Positions 35,455 through 43,111 of a DNA stretch of 64,000 nucleotides are shown here, piece after piece (the first letter of the stretch is position 1; every line of letters begins with the position of its first letter). The notes beneath the pieces were generated by a model. The model did no database searches. It saw only the letters and a list, made by a program, of their open reading frames with translations, and was not told the DNA's origin. The stretch is from the NCBI GenBank assembly GCA_031256035.1, contig JAIRRJ010000052.1:1-64000 (forward strand), read 5' to 3'. Source of the DNA: Treponema sp. (GTDB lineage Bacteria; Spirochaetota; Spirochaetia; Treponematales; Breznakiellaceae). A program made the position numbers and the translations under genes.

Positions 35455-36867
35455 ATGGCGGAGAAAGATACCGTTACCCCCGCTTCCAAAATCCTGACGA
35501 ATCCTGACGGCTCAGGCGTTAACAGGGCATATATTGACATAATGCTCCAGGATGATACTCCCGTTCTGTGCGTTAACCGCGGTACACAGAAAAAGCGGCT
35601 CATGCCTTTCAAGGTAATGTACGGCAACAATACTAATTTTTGGGAGAAAGGCGGAGATTGGGAATATTATTTTATGGGAGAGGACCTTGCAAAAGTCAAG
35701 GAAAAAGCCGTTACAAAAACCGGCGCATGGGACAGCATACCGGTAAAAAAGAAACCCTGGGAAAAGGAAGAGCACTCTTCACCCCAAGGGTTCGGAGACG
35801 ACTACACCGCCATTGCCGCACTTTCTGCTGCGGAAAAAATTCAGTATCTGAACAATAACAAACAAAAGCTTAACACCCTCCTTGCGCAGAAAAACAAGGA
35901 CAAAGAAGTTGTTACCGAAGCGCTTGTTGATACCACGCGGGACGCCGCCATCATTAATCATGCGGTTTTGGAAGAAGCCATGCGCATGGGAGACGATGAG
36001 GCGAAAAAAACCACACAGGACCTTGTTGATACTACCCATGAAATGATTAAGTCCTCTACGCAGCTTTTCTCCGAAGATGTTTTTAACAATGAACTGATGA
36101 ATACGCTTGTGCAGAAATCAAACGGCACGATTGTCCAGCACATGACCAGAGTGTACCTTAACGGGATTGCCTTTCTTTCGTATTATAACAACCTTGTTTC
36201 ATCATCAAGCGCGATCAATAAAATACGTGTTTCTTTTAACACAAAATACCGTAATTATTACCGCACTCTGCTTTCGCACATGCCCATAGAGGACGTTATC
36301 CTTGAGCGGATTTTTTACGGAGGCATGAGGGCGATAACCCCCGATCTATTTTTCAATTGGGCTGTAGGTTTTCTCATTCATGACATCGGAAAAGCTTCCG
36401 CCGTGCAGTACCATGAAGGCGAAGCCGCCTACGACCGCAGCATTGTGATTGAGCACGTAAAACAGGGCTACACATCCATAATGAACAAGACAAACTATCC
36501 CAGAGAAGCGAGCCTCATCACCGGCTATCATCACGAATATTACGGCGATCCCGAAGGCTACGGTTATTTTCGCGCATACCTTGAGTCGTACAGAAAAGCG
36601 AACCCCAATGTTAAACAGGATTATTGTATTTCATACGAACTGGCGCCCATTCTGGATTTCCATGCGCTTGCCTACTTCCCCGCGAAAGTGCTGGAAATAA
36701 TTGATGTATACGACAGCGTTACAGACCCTCACCGCGTTTACCGCAAAGCGCTTACTCCCGAACAGGCGATTACCATGATGCGCGAAGAATTCATCGATAA
36801 GCGCCTGAAGGTAGACCCGATCCTTTTTGACATCTTCGCCGCGTTCATCAAGGAAAAGCATAAGTAA
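35455..36867 (+). CDS. HD-domain phosphohydrolase-like protein
   Basis: About 470 residues, starting at MAEKDT because the first ATG of the frame lies inside the promoter. The N-terminal 100 residues are a unique region (MLQDDTPVLCVNRG, KRLMPFKVMYG). The C-terminal half has an HD-type metal centre: HMTRVYLNGI, LIHDIGKASAVQYHEGE, VKQGY, GYHHEYY and a later DVYDSVTDPHRVYRKALTPEQAI like HD-GYP proteins. The GYP motif itself is not intact. It may hydrolyse a cyclic dinucleotide or another phosphoester in the cytoplasm; substrate is inferred from family only. It is a single gene diverging from the sensor kinase. Confidence 0.72.
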   Translation: MAEKDTVTPASKILTNPDGSGVNRAYIDIMLQDDTPVLCVNRGTQKKRLMPFKVMYGNNTNFWEKGGDWEYYFMGEDLAKVKEKAVTKTGAWDSIPVKKKPWEKEEHSSPQGFGDDYTAIAALSAAEKIQYLNNNKQKLNTLLAQKNKDKEVVTEALVDTTRDAAIINHAVLEEAMRMGDDEAKKTTQDLVDTTHEMIKSSTQLFSEDVFNNELMNTLVQKSNGTIVQHMTRVYLNGIAFLSYYNNLVSSSSAINKIRVSFNTKYRNYYRTLLSHMPIEDVILERIFYGGMRAITPDLFFNWAVGFLIHDIGKASAVQYHEGEAAYDRSIVIEHVKQGYTSIMNKTNYPREASLITGYHHEYYGDPEGYGYFRAYLESYRKANPNVKQDYCISYELAPILDFHALAYFPAKVLEIIDVYDSVTDPHRVYRKALTPEQAITMMREEFIDKRLKVDPILFDIFAAFIKEKHK

Positions 36868-37311
36868 ACGGTTCGGAACCTGCGCAAGCGGTATGCTCGG
36901 TAGATACGGATGAGTATTTTAACTATAATTTAATGTGCTGCAATGCAAGTGAAATAGCAGAAAAATCCAAACTGGTTTTTAGTATCAAACAGCTGTCGCC
37001 TTTTGGCATTGTAGTAAAATCGGCGGATGGATTGGACTACTCTCAGGGCTGCCTGCGACAAAGCAGAAAACCTGTGCCCATCCGTCTACCGGAATTATAC
37101 TACGAAATATCCTGAGTGTCAAATAATAAACAAGGAGCAACACATGAAAACAAATCAATCGTTAGGATTACTGGACTTTGTCTGCTTGCATTGGCGGTGT
37201 TGAACCAGTGGTTCGCGGTCTGTGCAGGTGGGGAGAGGTCATTTGACAACATTGGTAAGACTGGGTTAAAATGATGATATAAAGAATCTCAAACATTCTT
37301 GAGGAGTGATT
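36868..37311. other. Intergenic stretch with a decayed lipoprotein leader
   Basis: No convincing gene. A 60-codon frame at 36933-37115 lacks a ribosome-binding site and any family match. At 37144 AAGGAGCAACACATGAAAAC starts a signal-peptide-like leader that matches copies at 38005 and 38895 but has lost one A, so the frame shifts; read with the base restored it gives MKTKSIVRITGLCLLALA. The promoter of the AbrB/PIN pair lies at its right end. Confidence 0.6.
37243..37272 (+). promoter_or_regulatory. Promoter of the AbrB/PIN module
   Basis: TTGACA, 18 bases, TAAAAT, about 40 bases before the antitoxin ATG. Confidence 0.55.
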
Positions 37312-37575
37312 ATGAATCTGGCAAAGGTATCCGCTAACGGACAAGTAACGGTTCCGGTTGAAGTCAGAAAAAAACTTAACCTTAGGGAAGGCGATAAAAT
37401 TCTCTTTTTTGAACGAAATGACGGAGAGGTGGTAATTAATAACGCTTCAACAACCGCAATTGTCAACGCTCAAAAAGCATTTAAAGGAGCGGCTAAAAAT
37501 TTTGGTGCTAAATCCGAAAATGATGTTCAGCGTCTAGTAGACGAAGTAAGGTATGGTAAGAAAAAACACAAATAA
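37312..37575 (+). CDS. AbrB/SpoVT-type antitoxin
   Basis: 87 residues from MNLAKVSANGQVTVPVEVRKK; GAGGAG precedes this ATG. The N-terminal swapped-hairpin AbrB domain (VTVPVEVRKKLNLREGDKILFFE) binds DNA, and the Lys-rich C-terminus should contact the toxin. It is placed five bases before a PIN protein gene, the usual order for a type II toxin-antitoxin pair, and probably represses its own promoter. Confidence 0.88.
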   Translation: MNLAKVSANGQVTVPVEVRKKLNLREGDKILFFERNDGEVVINNASTTAIVNAQKAFKGAAKNFGAKSENDVQRLVDEVRYGKKKHK

Positions 37576-37580
37576 AGATC

Positions 37581-37961
37581 ATGGCTGATACCAATATCCT
37601 TTTTTCTAGTCTATTATTTCCGGCATCACGGCCTGCTCAGGCACTTTTTTATGTACTGGACCATCATAAACTTATATTATGCGATTATATCATTTTGGAA
37701 TTACGGGATGTGGTTTCAAGGAAAAGACCGGATTTGTTGGCTGACATTGATGTATTGTTGGCAAAGCTTTCATACGAGATGATCACGGCTCCACGGGAAC
37801 CCGGCAAGCTGATTTCCGATCCCAAAGATCACCCTATCTTAAATGCTGCAATAATTGCTGATGTTGATATTATCATAAGCGGTGATTCGCATTTTTTGGA
37901 ATTGAATATGGAACATCCAAAAACTATGTCAGTTGCCGAATTCCTGGAGCTTTCTTACTGA
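37581..37961 (+). CDS. PIN-domain toxin
   Basis: 126 residues. PIN ribonuclease fold with MADTNILFSSLL (first Asp), YIILELRDV (Glu), SDPKDHPILNAAIIADVDIIISGDSHFLE (Asp pair near the C-terminus), matching the COG1569-type putative toxins. Expected to cleave RNA when freed from the AbrB-type antitoxin. The gene follows the antitoxin by five bases and shares its promoter. A GC hairpin that could end this operon lies at 38077-38096. Confidence 0.87.
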   Translation: MADTNILFSSLLFPASRPAQALFYVLDHHKLILCDYIILELRDVVSRKRPDLLADIDVLLAKLSYEMITAPREPGKLISDPKDHPILNAAIIADVDIIISGDSHFLELNMEHPKTMSVAEFLELSY

Positions 37962-38004
37962 TATGGTGAACTATAAATTAATTTAAAGGAGCTTTACAAT
38001 AAAC

Positions 38005-38115
38005 ATGAAAACAAAATCAATCGCTAACTTCACCGCCCTCTGCCCGCTTTTTCTGGCACTGACTACCTGTGCGAGCGGGGGTGCTTTTGCGCCCCCTTGC
38101 AATACTTTTCTCTAA
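38005..38115 (+). pseudogene. Short lipoprotein-leader fragment, copy 2
   Basis: AAAGGAG and ATG start a 36-codon frame, MKTKSIANFTALCPLFLALTTC followed by a few residues and a stop. It looks like a signal peptide with a lipobox and no mature protein. The stop follows a strong GGGGGTGC-tttt-GCGCCCCC hairpin (38077-38096). It matches the leaders at 37144 and 38895. Confidence 0.6.
38077..38104 (+). terminator. GC hairpin after the AbrB/PIN module
   Basis: GGGGG-T-GC, loop TTTT, GC-G-CCCCC, followed by a pyrimidine-rich TTGCAATACTTTTCTC tract. A reasonable intrinsic terminator, though the T run is broken. Confidence 0.5.
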
Positions 38116-38142
38116 TTGCTACATTCTGAATGAGGAGTAAAA

Positions 38143-38298
38143 ATGGCTGCTAAAATAAAACCCGTACAACCAACAGAGATAAAAGACAAAAAAATTATTC
38201 GTGAAGTCATTGAGCAAATCCGTAAACCTATACCGGCGGCAACCTTAAAACGTCATGAGAAGGAAGAAGAAGCCCTAATGAGGCTGCTTAAAAAATGA
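38143..38298 (+). CDS. Small protein, probable antitoxin of the GNAT module
   Basis: 51 residues, Lys- and Glu-rich (KPVQPTEIKDKKIIREVIEQI, then HEKEEEALMRLLKK). A GAGGAG stands five bases upstream of ATG and its stop overlaps the GNAT start in an ATGA. Size, charge and coupling fit an antitoxin for the acetyltransferase; it does not show a clear ribbon-helix-helix of the DUF1778 type, so the assignment is by position. Confidence 0.6.
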   Translation: MAAKIKPVQPTEIKDKKIIREVIEQIRKPIPAATLKRHEKEEEALMRLLKK

Positions 38299-38855
38299 AT
38301 CCCAAAATCACTATAAATCTCCGTAATGGTGATACATGGTTCTGTCTTGAACAACTTTCGCCTGATACAAAGTTTGATGATTTTTCCTGTTCCATTGCCG
38401 AATATGACGATTATCTTTATAAAGATGCCCTTCGATCCCAAAATGATCATATTGCTCTTACATGGCTTCTTCGGGAACGAACAACCGGAATAATTGCAGC
38501 TTATATGTCCCTCATAGCAGATGCAATAAAATTATCTTTATCAGAAAAGGATATCCACAGTCTTAATTATCCATTTAAGACTCTTCCTGCGATGAAGATA
38601 GCAAAACTTGCACTTTCCCAAAATGCACAGATGAAATATAAAGGTGTCGGTTCCTACATGATTTTTAATGCACTGGCGCTTGCCAGAATTTGCAACCGCC
38701 AGCTTTTTGCCGCCCGCTTCCTTACCGTCGACGCTGATATTGAACACGACAAAGGTGTCCTTGCCTTTTATGAAAAAAACGGCTTTATACCCAACGCAGA
38801 ACTTTACCATAAAAACCGCAAGACAGTCAGCATGCGGAAGGATATTTACGCTTAA
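38295..38855 (+). CDS. GNAT acetyltransferase, probable TacT-like toxin
   Basis: 186 residues. GNAT fold features are FDDFSCSIAEYDDYLYKDALRSQNDHIALTWLL, TTGIIAAYMSLIAD, LPAMKIAKLALSQNAQMKYKGVGSYMIFNAL (acetyl-CoA loop variant KGVGSYM), RFLTVDA and LAFYEKNGFI. The order matches TacT/AtaT toxins, which acetylate aminoacyl-tRNA. Coupling to the preceding small gene supports a toxin-antitoxin pair. A housekeeping acetyltransferase is the alternative. Confidence 0.72.
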   Translation: MNPKITINLRNGDTWFCLEQLSPDTKFDDFSCSIAEYDDYLYKDALRSQNDHIALTWLLRERTTGIIAAYMSLIADAIKLSLSEKDIHSLNYPFKTLPAMKIAKLALSQNAQMKYKGVGSYMIFNALALARICNRQLFAARFLTVDADIEHDKGVLAFYEKNGFIPNAELYHKNRKTVSMRKDIYA

Positions 38856-38888
38856 GATTCATCCCTATTACATCAAAGGAGTTTTTCA

Positions 38889-38960
38889 ATGAACATGAAA
38901 ACAAAATCAATCATTAGACTTACCGCCCTCTGTCTACTTGTACTGGCAAAGAAAACCTAA
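38889..38960 (+). pseudogene. Short lipoprotein-leader fragment, copy 3
   Basis: CAAAGGAG, then ATGAACATG and a 23-codon frame containing MKTKSIIRLTALCLLVLA, then a stop. Same leader as at 37144 and 38005, with no mature protein. The copies sit directly before the AbrB/PIN module, between the two modules, and directly after the GNAT module. Confidence 0.6.
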
Positions 38961-39013
38961 CATAACCACACATTGTGTTAGTTGTATAAGACAGGATACT
39001 AGCCTTCTACGGC

Positions 39014-39104
39014 GGGGAATTCAAGAATGATTTCTCAGCCACGCCCCCAAGAGATATATTTGTTTATTGCAGAGCAAGTTTTATCGTAAGGGTATTAATT
39101 CCCC
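39014..39104. repeat. Inverted repeat in the gap before the XRE gene
   Basis: GGGGAATT near 39016 and AATTCCCC near 39097 form an 8-bp pair about 70 bases apart. Nothing else identifiable is in 38961-39147; it may be a remnant of a small insertion. Confidence 0.3.
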
Positions 39105-39147
39105 GGTGAGGCATAGCACTTTTTACCCTCGCTGTCCCTCAAGTAGT

Positions 39148-39522
39148 TTATTTCATAAAATCCTTAAAAACACCTTCCATTGCATTATTGACCGCATTAT
39201 TAACCTTTCGAGTCATGATCCTGGAAAGTCGGACCAACATTTTTTTATTGTCATTACGCACCACAAAAGGCGCAATATTGAGTTTGGAATCTGTTCTAAA
39301 AAGCTCGTAGACTTCCACTCCCAAACTTTCTGCTATTTGTGATAATATGGCTGGTTTTGGGTATTTAAGTCCTCTTTCAATGTTACTTAAAAAAGTAATG
39401 GAAATATCTGCTTTTTCGGCTAAAAGAGCCTGTGAATACTGCCTGTGGTTTCTGACTAACTTAATATTTTTCCCCAATGTGGTTTTTATTTCCTGCCCGT
39501 CCACGCCAATTATCCTTAGCAA
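39148..39522 (-). CDS. XRE-family transcriptional regulator
   Basis: 124 residues. N-terminal HTH (LGKNIKLVRNHRQYSQALLAEKADISITFLSNIERGLKYPKPAILSQIAESLGV) followed by a short charged tail (about 75-124) possibly for dimerisation. It diverges from a small lipoprotein gene and the intergenic region carries a promoter wrapped in inverted repeats, so it probably represses both. It is AT-rich relative to its surroundings. Confidence 0.88.
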   Translation of the reverse strand: MLRIIGVDGQEIKTTLGKNIKLVRNHRQYSQALLAEKADISITFLSNIERGLKYPKPAILSQIAESLGVEVYELFRTDSKLNIAPFVVRNDNKKMLVRLSRIMTRKVNNAVNNAMEGVFKDFMK

Positions 39523-39540
39523 TCTCTATATTTTTTATTG

Positions 39541-39598
39541 AACTATATGATTTATCTATTGACAAATATCATTTAGTTCTATATACATAATGTAGAAC
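39541..39598 (+). promoter_or_regulatory. Promoter with candidate XRE operators
   Basis: TTGACA (39559-39564), 17 bases, TATACA (39582-39587). GTTCTA/TAGAAC (39576-39581, 39593-39598) flanks the -10, and AACTATATGAT/ATCATTTAGTT (39541-39579) flanks the -35. These positions suit repression by the divergent XRE protein. Confidence 0.5.
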
Positions 39599-39760
39599 AA
39601 TAAGATTAACTGGTAGTTTTTGTGGAATTTGAATGTTCCCTTCAAGTGTCAGTGTTTATTGTTCTTCATTGCCCTGTTAGGGTATTTTTCGCTCTTATGA
39701 GCGAGATACATCGTTGTGAATACTCAACAAAGAATTGGGTATTCTAAAAGGAGTGTTTTT

Positions 39761-40117
39761 ATGAAAAACACAATCAAACTTTTCGGGATTGTCGTTATGG
39801 TAGCGATAATCTGTTTCTCAATGATTGCTTGCGATGAGGATGGCACCAACCCATTTGTAGGGATGTGGTACGGAACCGTACTTTTTCAAGGAGAATCGGC
39901 ATCCGCATCAATTGATGTTACCGATTCTAGTTGGGTTTTTAAATGTCCTTCGATAAATATGACTGAAACTGGTACATACACATGGTCAGGCAGCTCAGCG
40001 ACTTTGGAACAAAAAGGAGTTACTTACGGTACTGCTGCAATAAACGGAAGTACCTTAACAGTTACCATGACTTCGGGTATTTATGATGGCGGTGTAGGAA
40101 CCTTCACACAAAACTGA
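39761..40117 (+). CDS. Small lipoprotein of unknown function
   Basis: 118 residues from MKNTIKLFG; AAAGGAG precedes the ATG, while upstream in-frame codons lack a site. The signal peptide ends in the lipobox MIAC, followed by a compact beta-rich domain (GMWYGTVLFQGESASASIDV, TGTYTWSGSSATLEQKGV, GGVGTFTQN) that resembles the lipocalin-like small lipoproteins common in treponemes. The residues of the mature part suggest an eight-strand beta fold. No partner gene is evident other than the divergent regulator. Confidence 0.75.
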   Translation: MKNTIKLFGIVVMVAIICFSMIACDEDGTNPFVGMWYGTVLFQGESASASIDVTDSSWVFKCPSINMTETGTYTWSGSSATLEQKGVTYGTAAINGSTLTVTMTSGIYDGGVGTFTQN

Positions 40118-40272
40118 TGTGTGAACATCGGGGGTAGCGCCAAAGGTGTCAGCACCAATTTGTCTTATGAGAAGTGAGGGGTTTCTTGAATCTCTCACTT
40201 CTCCCTGTTTTTCCCTTTGTGTCCTCTGCGCCTTGGTGTTTTTGCGAGAGGGTCTTCAGGAAATATTTGCGG

Positions 40273-41784
40273 TTAAACTACAAACGCATCTTTAAGCAGT
40301 TCCAGATCAAGCTGGGGATACACCGGAAACTTTTCTATCAGATTCTTCACCCGCTTTTGGGTATCGGCTTTTACTGAATCATTGATAATGTACTTTGCCT
40401 TGCTCTTTTTTGACGGGTCTTTTTTATCCGGCGCTTGTGTTGTCCCCTTGATTACATCCGCAATTATATTTCCCAGTTCGGTCATTTCGGCTTCTCCCAT
40501 ACCGAGACTGGTAACGGCGGCAGTCCCGACACGCAGACCGGATGTGTACCACGGTCCGTTTGGATCAGAAGGAAGGCTGTTCCGGTTAAGCGTTATGCAA
40601 CATTCATGCAGGGCGCTTTCCGCCTGCCTGCCTGTAAGTCCGTTTTTGTGAACATTGATCAGTATCAGATGATTGTCCGTTCCGTTTGTGAGCACCTCAA
40701 GCCCGTTTTTAACGCAGGAGGCGGCAAGGGTTTTGCAGTTATCGACAATGCGCTGCGCATAACGCTGAAAGTCAGGAGATGCGGCTTCGCGGAAAGCGAC
40801 CGCTTTGGCGGCAATCACATGGGGGAGGGGGCCTCCCATCGTAAGCGGGCAGCCACGGTCAAGAGCTTCGGCAAACTCGGTCGTGGAAAGCACAAGCCCT
40901 GCGCGCGGGCCGCGCAGAGTTTTGTGAGTGGTGCTTGTTACAACGTGCGACCAGGGTACGGGATCGTATTCGCCTGTAAAAACCTTGCCCGCGACAAGAC
41001 CGGCAAAGTGCGCCATGTCCACCATGAAGACCGCGCCGGCTTTATCCGCAATTTCCCTCATCCGCTTAAAGTTGATTTTCCGCGGGTACGCTGAATAACC
41101 AGCGAGCAGGATGAACGGCTTCACCTCAAGCGCCTGTTTTTCTATTTGGTCATAATCCAACATCCCGTCTTTGCCGGAAACAGAATAACTGTGTACATCG
41201 AACATCCTGCTTGAAAGATTGTGGCGGTAGCCATGCGTCAGATGCCCGCCTGAATAGTAATCAAGCGCCAACAGCCGCTGGTTTCCGAGAGCCGCTTTTA
41301 GTTCCTTCCATTGGTCATCGTTGAGTTTATACAGATTTGTTTCGCCCCATTTTTCAAGCAGCGGGTCTTCGATCCGCGTGCTTAGAATCGCCCAGAATGC
41401 AAGCAGGTTCGCGTCCGCCCCGCAGTGGGGCTGCACATTCGCGTACTGCGCGCCGAAGAGCTTGCACGCCTCTTCCGTCGCAAGTGTTTCGATAGCGTCA
41501 ACATTTTCGTTTCCCGCGTAAAACCGGTGGCCGGGAACTCCCTCGGCGTATTTATCGGTTAAAAGGTTTCCCATCGCAAGCTGCACCGCCATGGAACAAT
41601 AATTTTCACTTGCGATGAGCTTCACCCGTTTGCGCTGGTTTTCAAGTTCTTTCACGATGGAAGAAGCGATCTCCGGGGAGGTTTTGGAAACCTCGGTTAA
41701 ACTGCACAGATAAGCCAGCAGGCTCGTGTCGATTTTATCGGGTTGAACGGCGGCAATATATGCCGCAACAGGGTTTTTATTCAT
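40273..41784 (-). CDS. glyA: Serine hydroxymethyltransferase
   Basis: 503 residues, longer than the usual 415-430. PLP enzyme interconverting serine and glycine with transfer of a one-carbon unit to tetrahydrofolate. Family blocks are IASENYCSMAVQLAMG, LTDKYAEGVPGHRFYAGNE, AQYANVQPHCGADANL, HFAGLVAGKVF and the PLP-lysine VTSTTHKTLRGPRAG. Extra residues lie at the N-terminus (first 40), in a block after AFWAILSTRIEDPLLEKW, and near the C-terminus (KDPSKKSKAKY). Such long forms occur in spirochaetes. It is a single gene diverging from the GH113-like gene. Confidence 0.95.
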   Translation of the reverse strand: MNKNPVAAYIAAVQPDKIDTSLLAYLCSLTEVSKTSPEIASSIVKELENQRKRVKLIASENYCSMAVQLAMGNLLTDKYAEGVPGHRFYAGNENVDAIETLATEEACKLFGAQYANVQPHCGADANLLAFWAILSTRIEDPLLEKWGETNLYKLNDDQWKELKAALGNQRLLALDYYSGGHLTHGYRHNLSSRMFDVHSYSVSGKDGMLDYDQIEKQALEVKPFILLAGYSAYPRKINFKRMREIADKAGAVFMVDMAHFAGLVAGKVFTGEYDPVPWSHVVTSTTHKTLRGPRAGLVLSTTEFAEALDRGCPLTMGGPLPHVIAAKAVAFREAASPDFQRYAQRIVDNCKTLAASCVKNGLEVLTNGTDNHLILINVHKNGLTGRQAESALHECCITLNRNSLPSDPNGPWYTSGLRVGTAAVTSLGMGEAEMTELGNIIADVIKGTTQAPDKKDPSKKSKAKYIINDSVKADTQKRVKNLIEKFPVYPQLDLELLKDAFVV

Positions 41785-41818
41785 GGTTCAGCATAACCGG
41801 AAGAAGGGTATTGTTTCA

Positions 41819-41879
41819 AGGCAGCAGGCACCTACGCTATATGTAGCAAGGCTGCCTCCATATCTAGTGTAGGTGCCTG
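41819..41879 (+). repeat. Overlapping inverted repeats between glyA and the GH113-like gene
   Basis: CAGGCACCTAC (41825-41835) pairs perfectly with GTAGGTGCCTG (41869-41879). AGGCAGC (41819-41825) can instead pair with GCTGCCT (41851-41857). It could be a REP-like repeat or a switching leader structure for the downstream gene; sequence alone does not decide. Confidence 0.5.
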
Positions 41880-41935
41880 GCACCTTTTCACCTTTTGGGT
41901 TTCTGTTGTATTATTCATCAAGGCAGGAGGTTTCC

Positions 41936-42907
41936 ATGTTTATAAAAGGATTCACATACGGCTTTGACGGCGGAAGCGGCGAGTACCGGACACCGGATGC
42001 GGTATCAAGCATGAAGAAACTAAAACAGGCGGGCAACGAATGGATTTGCATTGCGTTTATCGTCATGCAGGAAAAGTTTTCATCCACAAGAATCAGTTTT
42101 GATTACCGATACACCGTGAAAGACAGAGATGTTGAGTTCGCGATAAAGACAGCGCATGAACTCGGAATGAAAGTATGCCTGAAACCTGTAGTCAACTGCG
42201 AAGACGGCGTGTGGAGGGCGGAGATCAATTTCCCGGACTCCAACATGATGGGGAAAGATATGTACTGGGGCGAGTGGTTTGAACATTACACCGCGTTTAT
42301 GAGCCATTACGCCGAAATGGCGGAGTACACAAAATGCGAGATGTTTTGCATCGGGTGTGAAATGGTTTCATCGGAAAGAAAGGCGCGTAATTGGCGCAGC
42401 TTAATCAAGGAAGTCAGGAAGCTGTACAAAGGACCGCTTGTATACAACGCCAACCACGGCAGCGAAGATAACGTGAAATGGTTTGACGCTGTGGATTATG
42501 TCGGTACGAGCGCGTATTATCCGGTGGCGAAAATCCCCGGCGAAACGGAAGAAAATATGTTCAAGGCATGGCAGCCGATAAAAGAGCGCGTCAGGGCGTT
42601 AAGCGAAAAGTGGGGCAAGCAGGTAATCTTTATTGAAATCGGCTGCCGCAGCGCAAAAGGCTGTGCTACAATGCCCTGGGACTTCACCCACAGATCATTT
42701 CCGTACAATGAAGACGAACAGGCTAATTTTTACAGTTCGTGTCTGCGGACGTTTTTTGACGAGCCGTGGTTTGCGGGCTTTTTCTGGTGGGAGTGGAGCA
42801 CAAAAATGTATGACTCCGGCAAAGCGGCAACCGATAAAAGTTTTAACGTCCACGGCAAAAAAGCGGAGAAAGTGCTGAAGAAGTGGTATTCGAAAGACAG
42901 GAAGTGA
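41936..42907 (+). CDS. GH113-like glycoside hydrolase
   Basis: 323 residues without signal peptide; GGAGG lies five bases before the ATG at 41936. A (beta/alpha)8 glycosidase resembling GH113 beta-mannanases: FTYGFDGGSGEY, WICIAFIVMQE, KVCLKPVV, the acid/base candidate in FCIGCEMVSSE (Glu142) and the nucleophile candidate in VIFIEIGCRS (Glu234), then GFFWWEWS. Known GH113 members split beta-1,4-mannan. Cytoplasmic location suggests action on imported oligosaccharides. The substrate is inferred from family; GH26/GH5-like relatives are the alternative. Confidence 0.75.
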   Translation: MFIKGFTYGFDGGSGEYRTPDAVSSMKKLKQAGNEWICIAFIVMQEKFSSTRISFDYRYTVKDRDVEFAIKTAHELGMKVCLKPVVNCEDGVWRAEINFPDSNMMGKDMYWGEWFEHYTAFMSHYAEMAEYTKCEMFCIGCEMVSSERKARNWRSLIKEVRKLYKGPLVYNANHGSEDNVKWFDAVDYVGTSAYYPVAKIPGETEENMFKAWQPIKERVRALSEKWGKQVIFIEIGCRSAKGCATMPWDFTHRSFPYNEDEQANFYSSCLRTFFDEPWFAGFFWWEWSTKMYDSGKAATDKSFNVHGKKAEKVLKKWYSKDRK

Positions 42908-43051
42908 GGAGTAATCGTCTCTGCTTCACGGCGAACATTGGAATTAAAATGTCAATATGATATAAAAATGTCACAAGTAACAAAAAAAACCACACTCTAA
43001 AAAGAAATAGTAATTTGACACAAAAAAGAGAACATGTCTCCATAACTTTTC

Positions 43052-43093
43052 TTGACAGCAATATATAATTTCACATAACGACTGTGTGAAATT
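43052..43093 (+). promoter_or_regulatory. Promoter with palindromic operator before the first POMP-repeat gene
   Basis: TTGACA (43052-43057) is followed after 16 bases by CATAAC. This -10 lies inside the perfect inverted repeat AATTTCACA / TGTGAAATT (43067-43093, nine-base gap). A TGTGAAATAA half-site also precedes the second paralogue near 44814. Confidence 0.5.
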
Positions 43094-43111
43094 AAATAAA
43101 AGGAGACCTTT

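Noticed and set aside
40435-41094. 219-codon plus-strand frame opposite glyA
   Set aside because: Antisense shadow of a strongly conserved gene; no ribosome-binding site and no family-like sequence.
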